This document shows, in pieces, positions 27,354 through 36,789 of a stretch of DNA of 64,000 nucleotides; within the stretch, counting starts at the first letter, position 1, and each line of letters begins with the position of its first letter. A program made the position numbers and the translations under genes. The notes under the pieces are model-generated. The model did not search any database. It was not told where the DNA came from and worked only from the letters and a program-made list of their open reading frames with translations. This DNA comes from Bacteroides sp. (GTDB lineage Bacteria > Bacillota > Clostridia > Oscillospirales > Acutalibacteraceae), in NCBI GenBank assembly GCA_023665085.1, contig JAMPEQ010000006.1, positions 1-64,000 of the forward strand. Direction: 5' to 3'.

Positions 27354-28223
27354 ATGAGATATTCAAAGGATTGGAAGGATTATGAGCTTATAGACTGCTC
27401 ATCGGGCGAGAAGCTTGAACGCTGGACAAGAGAAATATTGGTTAGACCTGATCCTCAGGTTATCTGGAAAAGTGAAAAGGAGCATCGTCTCTGGTATCAG
27501 CCTGATGCTAAATATGTGCGTTCGCGTACAGGCGGAGGAAAATGGCAGGTGTATAAGCGTATTCCTGAAGCGTGGCAGGTAAGATATAAGGATTTGACCT
27601 TTAATATTAAAACCATGGGCTTTAAGCATACCGGTTTATTTCCCGAACAGGCTGTGAACTGGGATTACACCAGAGAGCTTATTCGCAAAAGCGGACGCGA
27701 TGATGTCAAAGTACTTAATCTTTTTGCTTATACAGGTGCGGCGACAGTTGCCTGCCTTAAAGAAGGTGCGTCGGTTGTTCACGTTGATGCGTCTAAGGGT
27801 ATGGTTTCATGGGCAAAGGAAAATGCAAAACTTTCCGGTGTTGCAGACGAGGATGTGCGCTGGATTGTTGATGACTGCATAAAATTTGTTCAGCGTGAAA
27901 TCAGAAGAGGTAATAAGTATGATATTATAATTCTTGATCCCCCCAGTTACGGCAGGGGACCAAAGGGCGAAATTTGGCATCTTGAAGACAGTATTTATGA
28001 TTTTGTAAAGCTGGTTGCTCAGGTGCTTTCGGATGATCCGATTATGATTCTTCTTAATTCATATACTACAGGACTTTCAGCTTCTGTTATGAAATATATA
28101 CTTGATGATGTTGTTACAAAGGAAAAAGGCGGTAAGGTAGAGGCTGACGAAATAGGACTTCCTGTTTCTTCAAAAGATCAGGTGCTTCCCTGTGGTTCTT
28201 CTGCTATCTGGACTAAAAATTAA
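27354..28223 (+). CDS. Class I SAM-dependent methyltransferase (RlmI-like)
   Basis: A 289-residue methyltransferase. SAM-binding motif I is NLFAYTGAAT near residue 122, the acidic ribose-binding position is VDASKG, and the catalytic-type motif IV is DPPSYGRGPKGE near residue 198, as in 23S rRNA m5C methyltransferases of the RlmI/RlmK type. The N-terminal PUA domain of RlmI is absent; the first 100 residues form the RumA-like strand-rich lead. The target RNA is unknown. Its stop overlaps the ecfA1 start by one base (TAATG). Confidence 0.82.
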   Translation: MRYSKDWKDYELIDCSSGEKLERWTREILVRPDPQVIWKSEKEHRLWYQPDAKYVRSRTGGGKWQVYKRIPEAWQVRYKDLTFNIKTMGFKHTGLFPEQAVNWDYTRELIRKSGRDDVKVLNLFAYTGAATVACLKEGASVVHVDASKGMVSWAKENAKLSGVADEDVRWIVDDCIKFVQREIRRGNKYDIIILDPPSYGRGPKGEIWHLEDSIYDFVKLVAQVLSDDPIMILLNSYTTGLSASVMKYILDDVVTKEKGGKVEADEIGLPVSSKDQVLPCGSSAIWTKN

Positions 28224-29083
28224 TGAATATTATTGAATTTAAAAATGTTAATTTTTCTTATGATGCTGACGGCAGCGAGGATACTGCTGCAATAGGCGAT
28301 GCAGAAAAATTAGTTCTTGAAAATCTAAATTTGAATATAGAAAAAGGCTCTTTTGTGGCAGTTTTAGGTCATAACGGCTCCGGTAAATCGACTATTGCCA
28401 AGCTTACCAATGGTATACTTTTTTCTACAAGCGGTAAGGTCTTTGTTGGCGGGCAGGAGGTTAAAGATGACGATACCATTTTTGATGTAAGAAAAAAGGT
28501 CGGAATGGTATTTCAAAATCCTGATAATCAGATTGTTTCTTCCATTGTAGAAGAAGATGTTGCTTTCGGTGTAGAAAATCTTGGCATTCCTCCAAAAGAG
28601 TGCAGACAGCGTGTTGATGATGCTTTGAAGACAGTCGGAATGTATGACTACAGAACTAAGTCTCCGAATAAGCTTTCTGGCGGACAAAAGCAGAGAGTTG
28701 CAGTTGCAGGCATAATTGCGATGAAGCCCCAGTGTATTGTTTTGGATGAGCCTACTGCTATGCTTGATCCAAGCGGAAGAAAAGAGGTTATTGAAACCGT
28801 TAAAAAGCTTAATAAGCAGGAGGGCATTACGATTGTTTTGATTACTCATTATATGGATGAGGCTGTGCAGGCAGATCGAGTTGTTGTTATTGACGGCGGC
28901 AAAATAAAAATGGATGATACCCCTGCAAATGTTTTTTGCAGAGTAGACGAGCTTAAAAGCTTAGGTCTTGATGTGCCTCAGTCCACAGAGCTTGTGTATC
29001 GTCTGGGATTGAAAAGTGAAAAAACAATTCTTAACGCCGATGATTGTGTTAAGCTTATTAAATCAAGGCTGGAGGTAGAATAA
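28223..29083 (+). CDS. ecfA1: ECF transporter ATPase A1
   Basis: A 286-residue ABC ATPase of the energy-coupling-factor module: Walker A GHNGSGKST, Q-loop FQNPDNQ, signature LSGGQKQRV, Walker B IVLDEPTAMLD, switch histidine ITHYMDE. It pairs with EcfA2 and EcfT to drive several vitamin or metal S-components. There is no S-component gene beside it, which fits a group II (shared) module. The start overlaps the methyltransferase stop by one base. Confidence 0.93.
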   Translation: MNIIEFKNVNFSYDADGSEDTAAIGDAEKLVLENLNLNIEKGSFVAVLGHNGSGKSTIAKLTNGILFSTSGKVFVGGQEVKDDDTIFDVRKKVGMVFQNPDNQIVSSIVEEDVAFGVENLGIPPKECRQRVDDALKTVGMYDYRTKSPNKLSGGQKQRVAVAGIIAMKPQCIVLDEPTAMLDPSGRKEVIETVKKLNKQEGITIVLITHYMDEAVQADRVVVIDGGKIKMDDTPANVFCRVDELKSLGLDVPQSTELVYRLGLKSEKTILNADDCVKLIKSRLEVE

Positions 29084-29955
29084 TGGCTTATCTTGTTTGC
29101 GACAGCTTAAAATATCTTTACAGCATAGGAACACCTTTTGAAACTGCAGCCCTTGATGATGTGAATATTTCTGTTGACGAGGGTGAGCTTGTTGGAATTA
29201 TAGGTCATACAGGCTCGGGAAAATCAACACTCATTCAGCATTTTAACGGACTTCTTCAGCCACACAAAGGGAAGGTTTTTGTTGACGGTAAGGACATCTG
29301 GAGTAAAGAAAATAAAAAAAATATCCGACAGGTTAGATTTGCTGTTGGTCTTTGCTTTCAGTATCCTGAATATCAGATATTTGAGGAAAGTGTATACAAA
29401 GAAATTGCCTTCGGTCCTAAGCAGATGGGGCTTGACGAGCTGGATATAGATAAGCGTGTTAAGTCGAGTATGGATTTTGTCGGCATACCGCAGGATATTG
29501 CCTCACAGTCACCCTTTGATCTTTCAGGAGGTCAGAAGCGCAGAGTTGCCATTGCATCTATTCTTGCGATGCAGCCAAAGGTTCTCATACTTGATGAGCC
29601 ATGTGCAGGACTTGATCCAAGGGGAAGAGAGGTTATACTGGAGCTTATAAAAAATTATCAGAAGAAAATGGGCAATACTGTTATTCTTGTATCACACTCT
29701 ATGGAGGATGTGGCAAAGCTTTGCAGTAAAGTTCTTGTTATGAACAAAGGAAAGGTTGCAATGTACGGCACTGTGGATGAAGTTTATTCTCACGGTGCAG
29801 AGCTGAAGGCAATGGGATTGAATGTTCCTGAAATAACTGACATTTTTCTTAAGCTTAAAGAGCAGGGGATTGAATGTAATACAAACATCTATACTGTAGA
29901 TCAGGGTGTTAAGGAGTTTAACAGATTACTGGGAGGTGCTGAAAATGATAACTGA
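29083..29955 (+). CDS. ecfA2: ECF transporter ATPase A2
   Basis: The 290-residue partner ATPase: Walker A GHTGSGKST, Q-loop FQYPEYQ (typical of EcfA2), signature LSGGQKRRV, Walker B LILDEPCAGLD, H in VSHSMED. The start overlaps the ecfA1 stop (TAATG) and its 3' end overlaps ecfT by 11 bp. Confidence 0.93.
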   Translation: MAYLVCDSLKYLYSIGTPFETAALDDVNISVDEGELVGIIGHTGSGKSTLIQHFNGLLQPHKGKVFVDGKDIWSKENKKNIRQVRFAVGLCFQYPEYQIFEESVYKEIAFGPKQMGLDELDIDKRVKSSMDFVGIPQDIASQSPFDLSGGQKRRVAIASILAMQPKVLILDEPCAGLDPRGREVILELIKNYQKKMGNTVILVSHSMEDVAKLCSKVLVMNKGKVAMYGTVDEVYSHGAELKAMGLNVPEITDIFLKLKEQGIECNTNIYTVDQGVKEFNRLLGGAENDN

Positions 29956-30757
29956 TATCACTATCGGGCAGTATTTTCCGGGTGTTTCACCTATTCATAA
30001 AATGGATGCAAGAATGAAAATAATTCTTACACTTGTATTGATTGTAACAATATTTATCTGCAAAAATATATTTTCACTGCTTGCTTTTATATTTTTTACT
30101 ATGGCAGTTATAGGTGTTTCAAAAATACCCTTCAAAACAATAGGCAAAAGCATTAAGCCCCTTGCAATAATTATAGTTATTACAGCACTGCTGAATTTAT
30201 TTTATGGTCAGGGTGAGCCTTTAGTTGAGCTTGGCATGTTAAAAATAACCAGATCGGGTATTGAAACTGCAGTGTTTATGGCAATACGTATTATTACTCT
30301 TGTAGTTATAAGCTCCTTGCTTACTTACACTACCTCACCGACAGAACTTACGGATGCTCTTGAGCGGCTGCTCAGACCGCTTAAGATATTTAAGATAGAT
30401 GTTCATTCTATATCTATGACTATGACAATTGCACTCCGCTTTATTCCGACCTTGGTTGAGGAAATAGATAAGATTATGTCTGCCCAGAAGTCACGCGGTG
30501 CAGAAATGGATTCCGGCGGACTTATTCACAGAGCCAAGGCACTTATACCTGTTCTTATACCGCTTTTTGTTTCAGCCTTCAGAAGAGCAAATGAGCTGGC
30601 TTATGCAATGGAATGCAGATGCTACCGGGGCGGAGAGGGAAGAACAAAAATGAAAGTCATGAAAATGGCTTCAAGGGATTATATTTCCCTGGTAATTGTT
30701 CTTTTATTTATGGCAGTAATTATAGTAATGAATCATTTTTTGAAGAATGTAATTTAA
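29945..30757 (+). CDS. ecfT: ECF transporter T component
   Basis: A 270-residue membrane scaffold with five or six hydrophobic segments (clusters at about 25-75, 85-110, 120-145 and the C-terminus). The two coupling-helix motifs that touch the ATPases are AQKSRGAEMDSGG and AMECRCYRGGEGRT; the second is usually ARG-type, here C-R-C. GGGAGG precedes ATG 29945, which overrides the earlier frame opening at 29906. It is the last gene of ecfA1-A2-T. Confidence 0.92.
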   Translation: MITDITIGQYFPGVSPIHKMDARMKIILTLVLIVTIFICKNIFSLLAFIFFTMAVIGVSKIPFKTIGKSIKPLAIIIVITALLNLFYGQGEPLVELGMLKITRSGIETAVFMAIRIITLVVISSLLTYTTSPTELTDALERLLRPLKIFKIDVHSISMTMTIALRFIPTLVEEIDKIMSAQKSRGAEMDSGGLIHRAKALIPVLIPLFVSAFRRANELAYAMECRCYRGGEGRTKMKVMKMASRDYISLVIVLLFMAVIIVMNHFLKNVI

Positions 30758-30764
30758 AGATTAT

Positions 30765-31499
30765 ATGAGAAATTTGCTTGTTACAATTAAATATGACGGA
30801 TCTTCATATCACGGCTGGCAGGTGCAGTCTAATGCTCTGACAGTGCAGGAGGTTTTTCAAAACGCTGTTGAAAAAGTGTTTTTAAAGCGCCTTGATGTTA
30901 TCGGCTGCAGCAGGACTGATTCGGGTGTGCATGCCAATATGTACTGCCTTACCATTAAGACGGATATGAATATAAGCTGTTACGGTGTGGTTATGGCACT
31001 TAATACTTATCTTCCAAAGGATGTTGCGGCGGTTGACTGTGTCGAGGTTGATGATGATTTTCATCCCAGATATTCCTGTAGTTCAAAGGAGTATTTGTAT
31101 AAGGTCTACAACGGTAAAATTAAAGATCCATTTACTGCTGATTATGCCTTGCATTATAAATATCCCATAGATGCAGATTATCTTAATAATGAGGCACAGG
31201 CTTTTGTAGGTAAATATGATTACTGTGGCTTTTGTTCTTCAAAAAGTGACGTTGAAGATACCGTAAGATATGTTAAAGCGTTCAGCGTTTGGCGTGAAGG
31301 TGATTTTGTTTATTTCAAAGTCGAAGCAGACGGATTCCTTTACAATATGGTGCGGATTATGATAGGTACTTTGCTTTTTGTGGCAGAAGGTAAAATCAAA
31401 TCGGGTACGCTTAAGGAAATTATCTTGTCTAAGGACAGAAAAAGGGCAGGTAAAACTGCTTCGCCAAAAGGCTTGTATTTGAATAAGGTTAATTATTAA
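30765..31499 (+). CDS. truA: tRNA pseudouridine(38-40) synthase
   Basis: A 244-residue enzyme that isomerises uridines 38-40 of tRNA anticodon arms. Catalytic aspartate in GCSRTDSGVHA near residue 50, N-terminal KYDGSSYHGWQVQ, and the C-terminal FLYNMVRIMIGTL block are diagnostic. It follows ecfT by 7 bp, a gene pair frequent in Firmicutes. The ribosome site is weak, suggesting translation coupled to ecfT. Confidence 0.95.
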   Translation: MRNLLVTIKYDGSSYHGWQVQSNALTVQEVFQNAVEKVFLKRLDVIGCSRTDSGVHANMYCLTIKTDMNISCYGVVMALNTYLPKDVAAVDCVEVDDDFHPRYSCSSKEYLYKVYNGKIKDPFTADYALHYKYPIDADYLNNEAQAFVGKYDYCGFCSSKSDVEDTVRYVKAFSVWREGDFVYFKVEADGFLYNMVRIMIGTLLFVAEGKIKSGTLKEIILSKDRKRAGKTASPKGLYLNKVNY

Positions 31500-31538
31500 T
31501 GTTTTATATATTTAAGTTATTTCTAAGGTGGTGATTTA

Positions 31539-32729
31539 ATGGAGGATAATCAAAGAAAAAACAGACGCAGAGAAAAGCGTTTGAAAAAGGACAGAAGAAA
31601 TAAAATAATTATTTGGTCAATTCTTGCAGTAATAGTTATTATTCTTGTAATAATGAGAGTGTGTGAAATCAATATAAATTCGGTAAAAGATCATTTTACT
31701 GATGAAAACGGTAACTTTAGCCTTACGGATGGCGTTGTTAATGACAATTTTCCTTATTCTATTGATTCTGCGGAAAGAGTAATTTTAAGAAATTGCAATA
31801 ACAGACTTGGAATTCTGACACCAAGCAGCTTTACTGTTATTAATTGCAGTAAAGGCGAAACTGAATATGAATTTGAACACGGATATTCAAATCCTGTAGT
31901 TGCCAATTCAGGCGTATATACACTTATATACGATCAAAGTTCAAAGGGTTATCGTCTTGACACTACAAGCAGTGAAATTTATAAAGAGGAAAGCGAAAAT
32001 TCTATTTTTTGCGGAGATGTCAGCAAAAACGGTACAGTTGCCCTTGCCACAACATCTTCAAAAAAACAGTGCGAAATTACAGTGTATAAAGAATCCTTAA
32101 AGGTATTATTTAATACTGCTTTTTCTGACGGATATGTTATTAATATGGCGCTTATGGAAAATTCAAATAAACTCGCAGTTGCAAAAGTCAGCAGTAAAAA
32201 TGCTTCTTTAGTTACAACAATCTGCATATATAATGTAGGTAACGGTGAGCTTTTGAGCAGTGTTGTTCTGCCTGAAGGAGCACTGGTTGATATTAAGTAT
32301 AGCGGAAGTAATCTCTATGTTGTTGGTGACAGCTATATCGGTGTTATCAAAGGAGATGATACTTACGTTGAAGTATATAAAGCAGGTAGTATTTCAACAG
32401 TCAGCTTTGACTATACTCCTTCAGGGGATTTGATTGCTGCACATAATGCCTTTGATAAGTCTACAGAAAATACGATTTCTGTCATTAAAGCAAGCGGAAA
32501 AATCAAGAATGAAATTACTGTAACAGGCAATATTAAGGATGTTTCTGCCACTTCAAGTCTTGTTTCCGTTCTTGCAGGCGGTAATATATACAGTTATTCA
32601 ATAAGCAGCGGTGATGAAAAAGGTGTAATTACATCAGATGAGTCTGCAAAATCAATTTGCCGTTTAGGCAGTGAGGTGTTTTTACATAAACAGTCAATTA
32701 TTGAAAAAAGTGAGGCCGATAATAAGTGA
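31539..32729 (+). CDS. DUF5711-type membrane-anchored beta-propeller protein
   Basis: 396 residues: a very basic cytoplasmic tail (KNRRREKRLKKDRRNK), one membrane segment (about 26-46), then about 345 extracytoplasmic residues of short beta-strands with repeated G-(V/T)-(L/V)-T patterns, fitting a beta-propeller as in the DUF5711 family. No catalytic residues are recognised. It overlaps the CvpA-like gene (GTGA) and precedes pgsA, so an envelope-related role is plausible but unproven. Confidence 0.7.
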   Translation: MEDNQRKNRRREKRLKKDRRNKIIIWSILAVIVIILVIMRVCEININSVKDHFTDENGNFSLTDGVVNDNFPYSIDSAERVILRNCNNRLGILTPSSFTVINCSKGETEYEFEHGYSNPVVANSGVYTLIYDQSSKGYRLDTTSSEIYKEESENSIFCGDVSKNGTVALATTSSKKQCEITVYKESLKVLFNTAFSDGYVINMALMENSNKLAVAKVSSKNASLVTTICIYNVGNGELLSSVVLPEGALVDIKYSGSNLYVVGDSYIGVIKGDDTYVEVYKAGSISTVSFDYTPSGDLIAAHNAFDKSTENTISVIKASGKIKNEITVTGNIKDVSATSSLVSVLAGGNIYSYSISSGDEKGVITSDESAKSICRLGSEVFLHKQSIIEKSEADNK

Positions 32730-33409
32730 CAGTAAATTATGTTGATATTGCTATTCTTGCTTTGTCACTGATTATGATATTAATCAGCGCAAGAAAGGGC
32801 ATACTTATCGCTTTGACAGGTATGACAAGAGTGCTTGTGGGAGTTCCTGTTTCATTTTATGTCAGTGACAATTATAATAAAATGATTTATAATGATTATG
32901 TCAAAGATACTGTTATAAAAAAGCTTGAAGAGGAGATTGCCCGTCAGGGAACAGTATCCTCATTTATTAGCAGTATTCAGGAAACGGTCGATACCCTGCC
33001 TGCTTTTCTTACAAAGAACTTTAATACAGCCCCGCTGGAAAGTTTAAGCGTAAAAAGAACTGCTGAATATTTTGAAGTTAATCTGGTTAGGCCTATAGCG
33101 GAAATTACAATTGAAATTGTGCTTTTTTTAGCTGTATTTATTATCTTTTTAATCATTACCGGAATTATTATTCAAATTCTTAAAATAAGAAATAGGCATG
33201 ATGATACACCTCTCAGAAAGGCAGATATCATTCTCGGTGCAGTATTCGGATTGCTGAAAGCAGCTGTGCTGGTGTTTGCAGTATGCACTCTTGCAGGCAT
33301 GGCAGCAGATGTTTTGCCAAAAGAGTATATAGCTTCAAATTCGTTTGTTAATCAATTGGAAACAAGTAAAATAATAAGTACGGTTAATGAATTTAATCCG
33401 TTTATTTAA
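32726..33409 (+). CDS. CvpA-like membrane protein
   Basis: A 227-residue membrane protein with an N-terminal pair of hydrophobic segments (about 8-28 and 32-48), a soluble insert (about 50-115), and two further segments (about 125-148 and 172-195). DIAILALSLIMILISARKG at the start fits the CvpA family (YVDI.....AYKG pattern). The start is GTG, overlapping the previous stop by four bases. Confidence 0.7.
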   Translation: MTVNYVDIAILALSLIMILISARKGILIALTGMTRVLVGVPVSFYVSDNYNKMIYNDYVKDTVIKKLEEEIARQGTVSSFISSIQETVDTLPAFLTKNFNTAPLESLSVKRTAEYFEVNLVRPIAEITIEIVLFLAVFIIFLIITGIIIQILKIRNRHDDTPLRKADIILGAVFGLLKAAVLVFAVCTLAGMAADVLPKEYIASNSFVNQLETSKIISTVNEFNPFI

Positions 33410-33421
33410 CAGGAGGAGAAT

Positions 33422-34057
33422 ATGAGCAAATTTGATGAAAACGTAAAAGAATTATTTGATAATTGGAATACTATTCCTAACTGGCTGTGCTTTTTAAGAA
33501 TAGCACTTATACCTGTTTTTTCAGTTCTTTTTATAAAAGAATATTATATCGTTGCTTTTGTAACAATGATAGCAGCAGCACTTACAGATTTGTTTGACGG
33601 CAAAATTGCAAGAAAATACAATATGGTTTCAAATCTCGGCAAGATTTTAGATCCTATCGCTGATAAGCTTTCTCAGATTGCGATTGTAATAATTCTTCTG
33701 GTGAAATTCTGGAGCTCTTTTCCTATGCTTAAATATGTTTTGTTCCTGTTTATTCTTAAGGAACTGCTTATGGTGTGCGGCGGTGCTCTGCTTATGGCAA
33801 AGGGTATGAGACCTGTTGCTGCTGAAATATGGGGAAAGCTTGCTACGACAGTTTTCTATATATTCATGATTGTTATTATTGCAATTGGCCCAAGCGGTGC
33901 ACTTATAGGTATTCCGTTTTTCGCATCTCTTGAACTGTCAAATACAGTTGTTATGATTTTAGTGGTTATATCTGCAGTGCTCGCTTTTGCATCTTTGTTT
34001 GGATATGCCCCGGGATTCTTCCGCCAATTGAAAGAAAATAAAAAAGAAAATAAATAA
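33422..34057 (+). CDS. pgsA: CDP-alcohol phosphatidyltransferase (phosphatidylglycerophosphate synthase)
   Basis: A 211-residue integral membrane enzyme that makes phosphatidylglycerophosphate from CDP-diacylglycerol and glycerol-3-phosphate. The complete CDP-alcohol transferase motif DG..AR........G...D...D reads DGKIARKYNMVSNLGKILD, continuing PIADK. Hydrophobic segments cover most of the rest. A GGAGG site precedes the ATG. PgsA is the common type; other CDP-alcohol transferases share the motif. Confidence 0.88.
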   Translation: MSKFDENVKELFDNWNTIPNWLCFLRIALIPVFSVLFIKEYYIVAFVTMIAAALTDLFDGKIARKYNMVSNLGKILDPIADKLSQIAIVIILLVKFWSSFPMLKYVLFLFILKELLMVCGGALLMAKGMRPVAAEIWGKLATTVFYIFMIVIIAIGPSGALIGIPFFASLELSNTVVMILVVISAVLAFASLFGYAPGFFRQLKENKKENK

Positions 34058-34129
34058 TATTACATTGTTTTTACAATTTAATGTTTTATATATTGTTATT
34101 AAAACTATTTATAAACCAGAGGTGATTTA

Positions 34130-36439
34130 ATGAAAAGACAAATGTGCTCACGCTGCGGTGAGAGACCTGCTGTTATATTCATTCAAAAAATGGATGGCGA
34201 CAATATTGTTCCTGAAGGACTTTGCATAAAATGTGCAAGAGAAATGAATGTAGGCTCTATTAATCAGATGATTGACAAAATGGGTATATCTGATGAAGAG
34301 CTTGAAATGGCATCAGAGCAGATGACATCTTTTATGGAAAATATGGGTGATTTTGATTTCGGCAATCTCGGCGAAATGTTTAATCCGGATAATATGGACG
34401 GCGCTCAGACAATGTCGTTTGCTGATATGTTCGGAAGCGGAGAAAATCCGCTTGTTGATAAAGGTAATGACAAGAATAATAAAGGCAAGCGTTCTAAGAG
34501 AGGCAAGAAAAACTCTCAGGATGAAAGCAGAAAATTTCTTAATACCTATTGTAATAATCTGACTGACCGTGCTAAGCAAGGCAAAATTGATAATATTATA
34601 GGCAGAGAAAGCGAGATTGAAAGAGCAATACAGATTCTTTGCAGAAGAACAAAAAATAATCCATGCCTTATTGGTGAGCCCGGTGTAGGCAAAACTGCAA
34701 TTGCCGAAGGTCTCGCTATAAAAATAGCTAAGGGACAAGTGCCTGCACGTTTGGCAGACAAGGAAATTTATCTTCTTGACCTGACTGCTCTTGTTGCTGG
34801 AACACAGTTCAGAGGTCAGTTTGAAGGCAGAATAAAAGGTCTTGTAGATGAGGTTAAGCATGAGGGAAATATAATACTCTTTATTGATGAAGTCCATAAT
34901 CTTGTAGGAACAGGGGACAGCGAGGGCACTATGAATGCCGCTAATATTCTTAAGCCTGCTTTATCGCGCGGAGAAATACAGGTTATTGGTGCAACTACTT
35001 TTAATGAGTACAGAAAATATATAGAAAAGGATGCAGCTCTCGAGCGTCGTTTTCAGCCGATTAAAATTGAAGAGCCTTCAATTGAAGATGCTTATCGCAT
35101 GCTCCTTGGTATAAAAAGCTATTATGAGGATTATCATAAGGTGCAGATCAGTGACACACTTGTTTATAAAGCAGTAACTATGTCTGAACGCTTTGTTACA
35201 GATCGATATCTGCCTGATAAAGCGATAGATTTACTTGATGAGAGCTGTACATCGGCTAATTTACGTAATCCTGCTATAAGTAAGCATCAGATGGCTCTGC
35301 AAAGAAAAACAATGATTGAGGAGCATATAGAAAAGCTGTCGTCACCCGAAGAAAATGAAGTAATAGACTGGGAGCTTATTACAAAGCTCAAGGGTGAGCT
35401 TGTGCAGCTTAACGGTGAAATTGACGGCCTTGCTGTAAAGGCAAAGGATAATCAGGTTTTAGAGGCAGATTTGGCTAAGGTTATTTCTCTGTGGACAGGA
35501 ATACCTGCCTCTAAGGTTGAGCAGACTGACATCAAAAAGCTTGCTTCTCTTGAAAAAGAACTTAAGGAGCATATTATAGGTCAGGATAATGCTATTGCAA
35601 AAGTGTCAAATGCCGTAAGACGCGGCAGAATACAGATCAGTCCTAAGAAAAGACCGCAGTCATTTATCTTTGTCGGTCCTACAGGTGTTGGTAAAACAGA
35701 GCTTGTTAAAAGGCTTGCAGATGCACTTTTTGACAGTCCCGATAATCTTATTCGTCTTGATATGAGTGAGTTTATGGAAAAATTCAGTGTTTCAAGAATT
35801 ATAGGCTCTCCTCCTGGTTATGTAGGCTACGATGATGCAGGACAGCTTACTGAAAAGGTAAGGAGAAAGCCTTACAGTGTAATACTGTTTGACGAGATTG
35901 AAAAGGCTCATAAGGATGTTTTAAATATTCTTCTGCAAATTCTTGACGAAGGCAGAATTACAGATGCACAGGGAAGAACAGTTAATTTTGAAAATACTGT
36001 TATTATCATGACTTCTAATGCCGGCTCAACTGATTCTGCTTCTCTTGGATTTGGAAAAACATCAGGTGATATTAATACTGAAGTTACAATGAAAGCTCTC
36101 GAAAGATTTTTGCGTCCCGAATTTCTTGGCAGGGTAGATGAAATAATTGTTTTCAATGAGCTTACTCATGATAACTATGAGAAAATAGCAGTCTTGATGC
36201 TTGAAGAATTAGTTGAAAGCCTTAAGGATAAGGCAATTGATCTTAAGTATGATAAAACAGTTTCTGTTTATCTTGCTAAAGAGGCATATGGATCAAAGAA
36301 AAATGCAAGAGGACTTCGTGACGCAGTAAGAAGACAGGTTGAAGAAGAGCTGGCAAATGCTATTGTCTTTAACGAAGGCGAACCTATTAAAACTATTTTG
36401 CTTACAGCTGATAAAAAAATTAATTTATTTGTAAACTAA
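34130..36439 (+). CDS. clpE: ClpE-type Clp ATPase
   Basis: A 769-residue Hsp100 chaperone. An N-terminal zinc finger (C6-X2-C9-X22-C32-X2-C35) and acidic linker replace the usual ClpC N domain, as in ClpE. AAA1: Walker A GEPGVGKTA, Walker B LFIDEVHNL. A short coiled-coil middle domain lies at about 415-470. AAA2: Walker A GPTGVGKTE, Walker B VILFDEIEKA, and an LGFG loop (SASLGFGKT) that should dock ClpP. It unfolds damaged proteins for ClpP degradation. No CtsR repeat is visible upstream; an AGAGGTGAT ribosome site is present. It lies directly before the tRNA cluster. Confidence 0.9.
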   Translation: MKRQMCSRCGERPAVIFIQKMDGDNIVPEGLCIKCAREMNVGSINQMIDKMGISDEELEMASEQMTSFMENMGDFDFGNLGEMFNPDNMDGAQTMSFADMFGSGENPLVDKGNDKNNKGKRSKRGKKNSQDESRKFLNTYCNNLTDRAKQGKIDNIIGRESEIERAIQILCRRTKNNPCLIGEPGVGKTAIAEGLAIKIAKGQVPARLADKEIYLLDLTALVAGTQFRGQFEGRIKGLVDEVKHEGNIILFIDEVHNLVGTGDSEGTMNAANILKPALSRGEIQVIGATTFNEYRKYIEKDAALERRFQPIKIEEPSIEDAYRMLLGIKSYYEDYHKVQISDTLVYKAVTMSERFVTDRYLPDKAIDLLDESCTSANLRNPAISKHQMALQRKTMIEEHIEKLSSPEENEVIDWELITKLKGELVQLNGEIDGLAVKAKDNQVLEADLAKVISLWTGIPASKVEQTDIKKLASLEKELKEHIIGQDNAIAKVSNAVRRGRIQISPKKRPQSFIFVGPTGVGKTELVKRLADALFDSPDNLIRLDMSEFMEKFSVSRIIGSPPGYVGYDDAGQLTEKVRRKPYSVILFDEIEKAHKDVLNILLQILDEGRITDAQGRTVNFENTVIIMTSNAGSTDSASLGFGKTSGDINTEVTMKALERFLRPEFLGRVDEIIVFNELTHDNYEKIAVLMLEELVESLKDKAIDLKYDKTVSVYLAKEAYGSKKNARGLRDAVRRQVEEELANAIVFNEGEPIKTILLTADKKINLFVN

Positions 36440-36452
36440 TTAAAAAAAAGTC

Positions 36453-36481
36453 TTGACATTGCCTCGTTCATTATGTATAAT
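36453..36481 (+). promoter_or_regulatory. Consensus sigma-A promoter of the tRNA cluster
   Basis: TTGACA (36453-36458), 17-bp spacer, TATAAT (36476-36481), a perfect consensus 14 bp upstream of tRNA-Gly. Confidence 0.93.
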
Positions 36482-36495
36482 AATGAACGTCGCAT

Positions 36496-36569
36496 GCGGG
36501 TGTAGTTCAATGGTAGAATCCCAGCCTTCCAAGCTGGTTGTGTGGGTTCGATTCCCATCACCCGCTCCA
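36496..36569 (+). tRNA. tRNA-Gly (UCC)
   Basis: Acceptor GCGGGTG/CACCCGC, anticodon stem CCAGC/GCTGG with loop CTTCCAA (anticodon TCC), T-loop TTCGATT, discriminator U, encoded CCA. First of five. Confidence 0.97.
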
Positions 36570-36575
36570 TAATGT

Positions 36576-36652
36576 GCGCTGATAGCTCAGCTGGATAGAG
36601 CATCTGCCTTCTAAGCAGAGGGTCGGGGGTTCGAGTCCCTCTCAGCGTACCA
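36576..36652 (+). tRNA. tRNA-Arg (UCU)
   Basis: Acceptor GCGCTGA/TCAGCGT (G-U first pair), anticodon stem TCTGC/GCAGA with loop CTTCTAA (anticodon TCT), T-loop TTCGAGT, discriminator A, encoded CCA. Confidence 0.96.
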
Positions 36653-36667
36653 AATTTAATAAGTAAC

Positions 36668-36684
36668 AGCACTTCGGTGCTTTT
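36668..36684 (+). other. UUCG tetraloop hairpin inside tRNA cluster
   Basis: AGCAC-TTCG-GTGCT followed by TTTT. The stem is only 5 bp, so it is more likely a weak attenuator or processing signal between tRNA-Arg and tRNA-His than a full terminator. Confidence 0.5.
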
Positions 36685-36692
36685 ACATATAT

Positions 36693-36770
36693 GGTGGGAT
36701 TAGTTCAGTTGGTTAGAGCGCCAGTTTGTGGCACTGGAGGTCATCGGTTCGAATCCGATATCCCACCCCA
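36693..36770 (+). tRNA. tRNA-His (GUG)
   Basis: Acceptor GTGGGAT/ATCCCAC with encoded extra G at position -1 opposite C73, anticodon loop TTTGTGG (anticodon GTG), T-loop TTCGAAT, encoded CCA. Confidence 0.97.
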
Positions 36771-36789
36771 TTTTACCCTATTTTTACAT

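Noticed and set aside
34060-34129. CtsR operator upstream of clpE
   Set aside because: No heptad repeat resembling the CtsR target is present in the 72-bp gap.
36436-36672. 78-residue minus-strand frame with GTRTPDPLLRRQ-like sequence
   Set aside because: Antisense to the tRNA-Gly and tRNA-Arg genes; this peptide pattern is a well-known artefact of translating tRNA complements.
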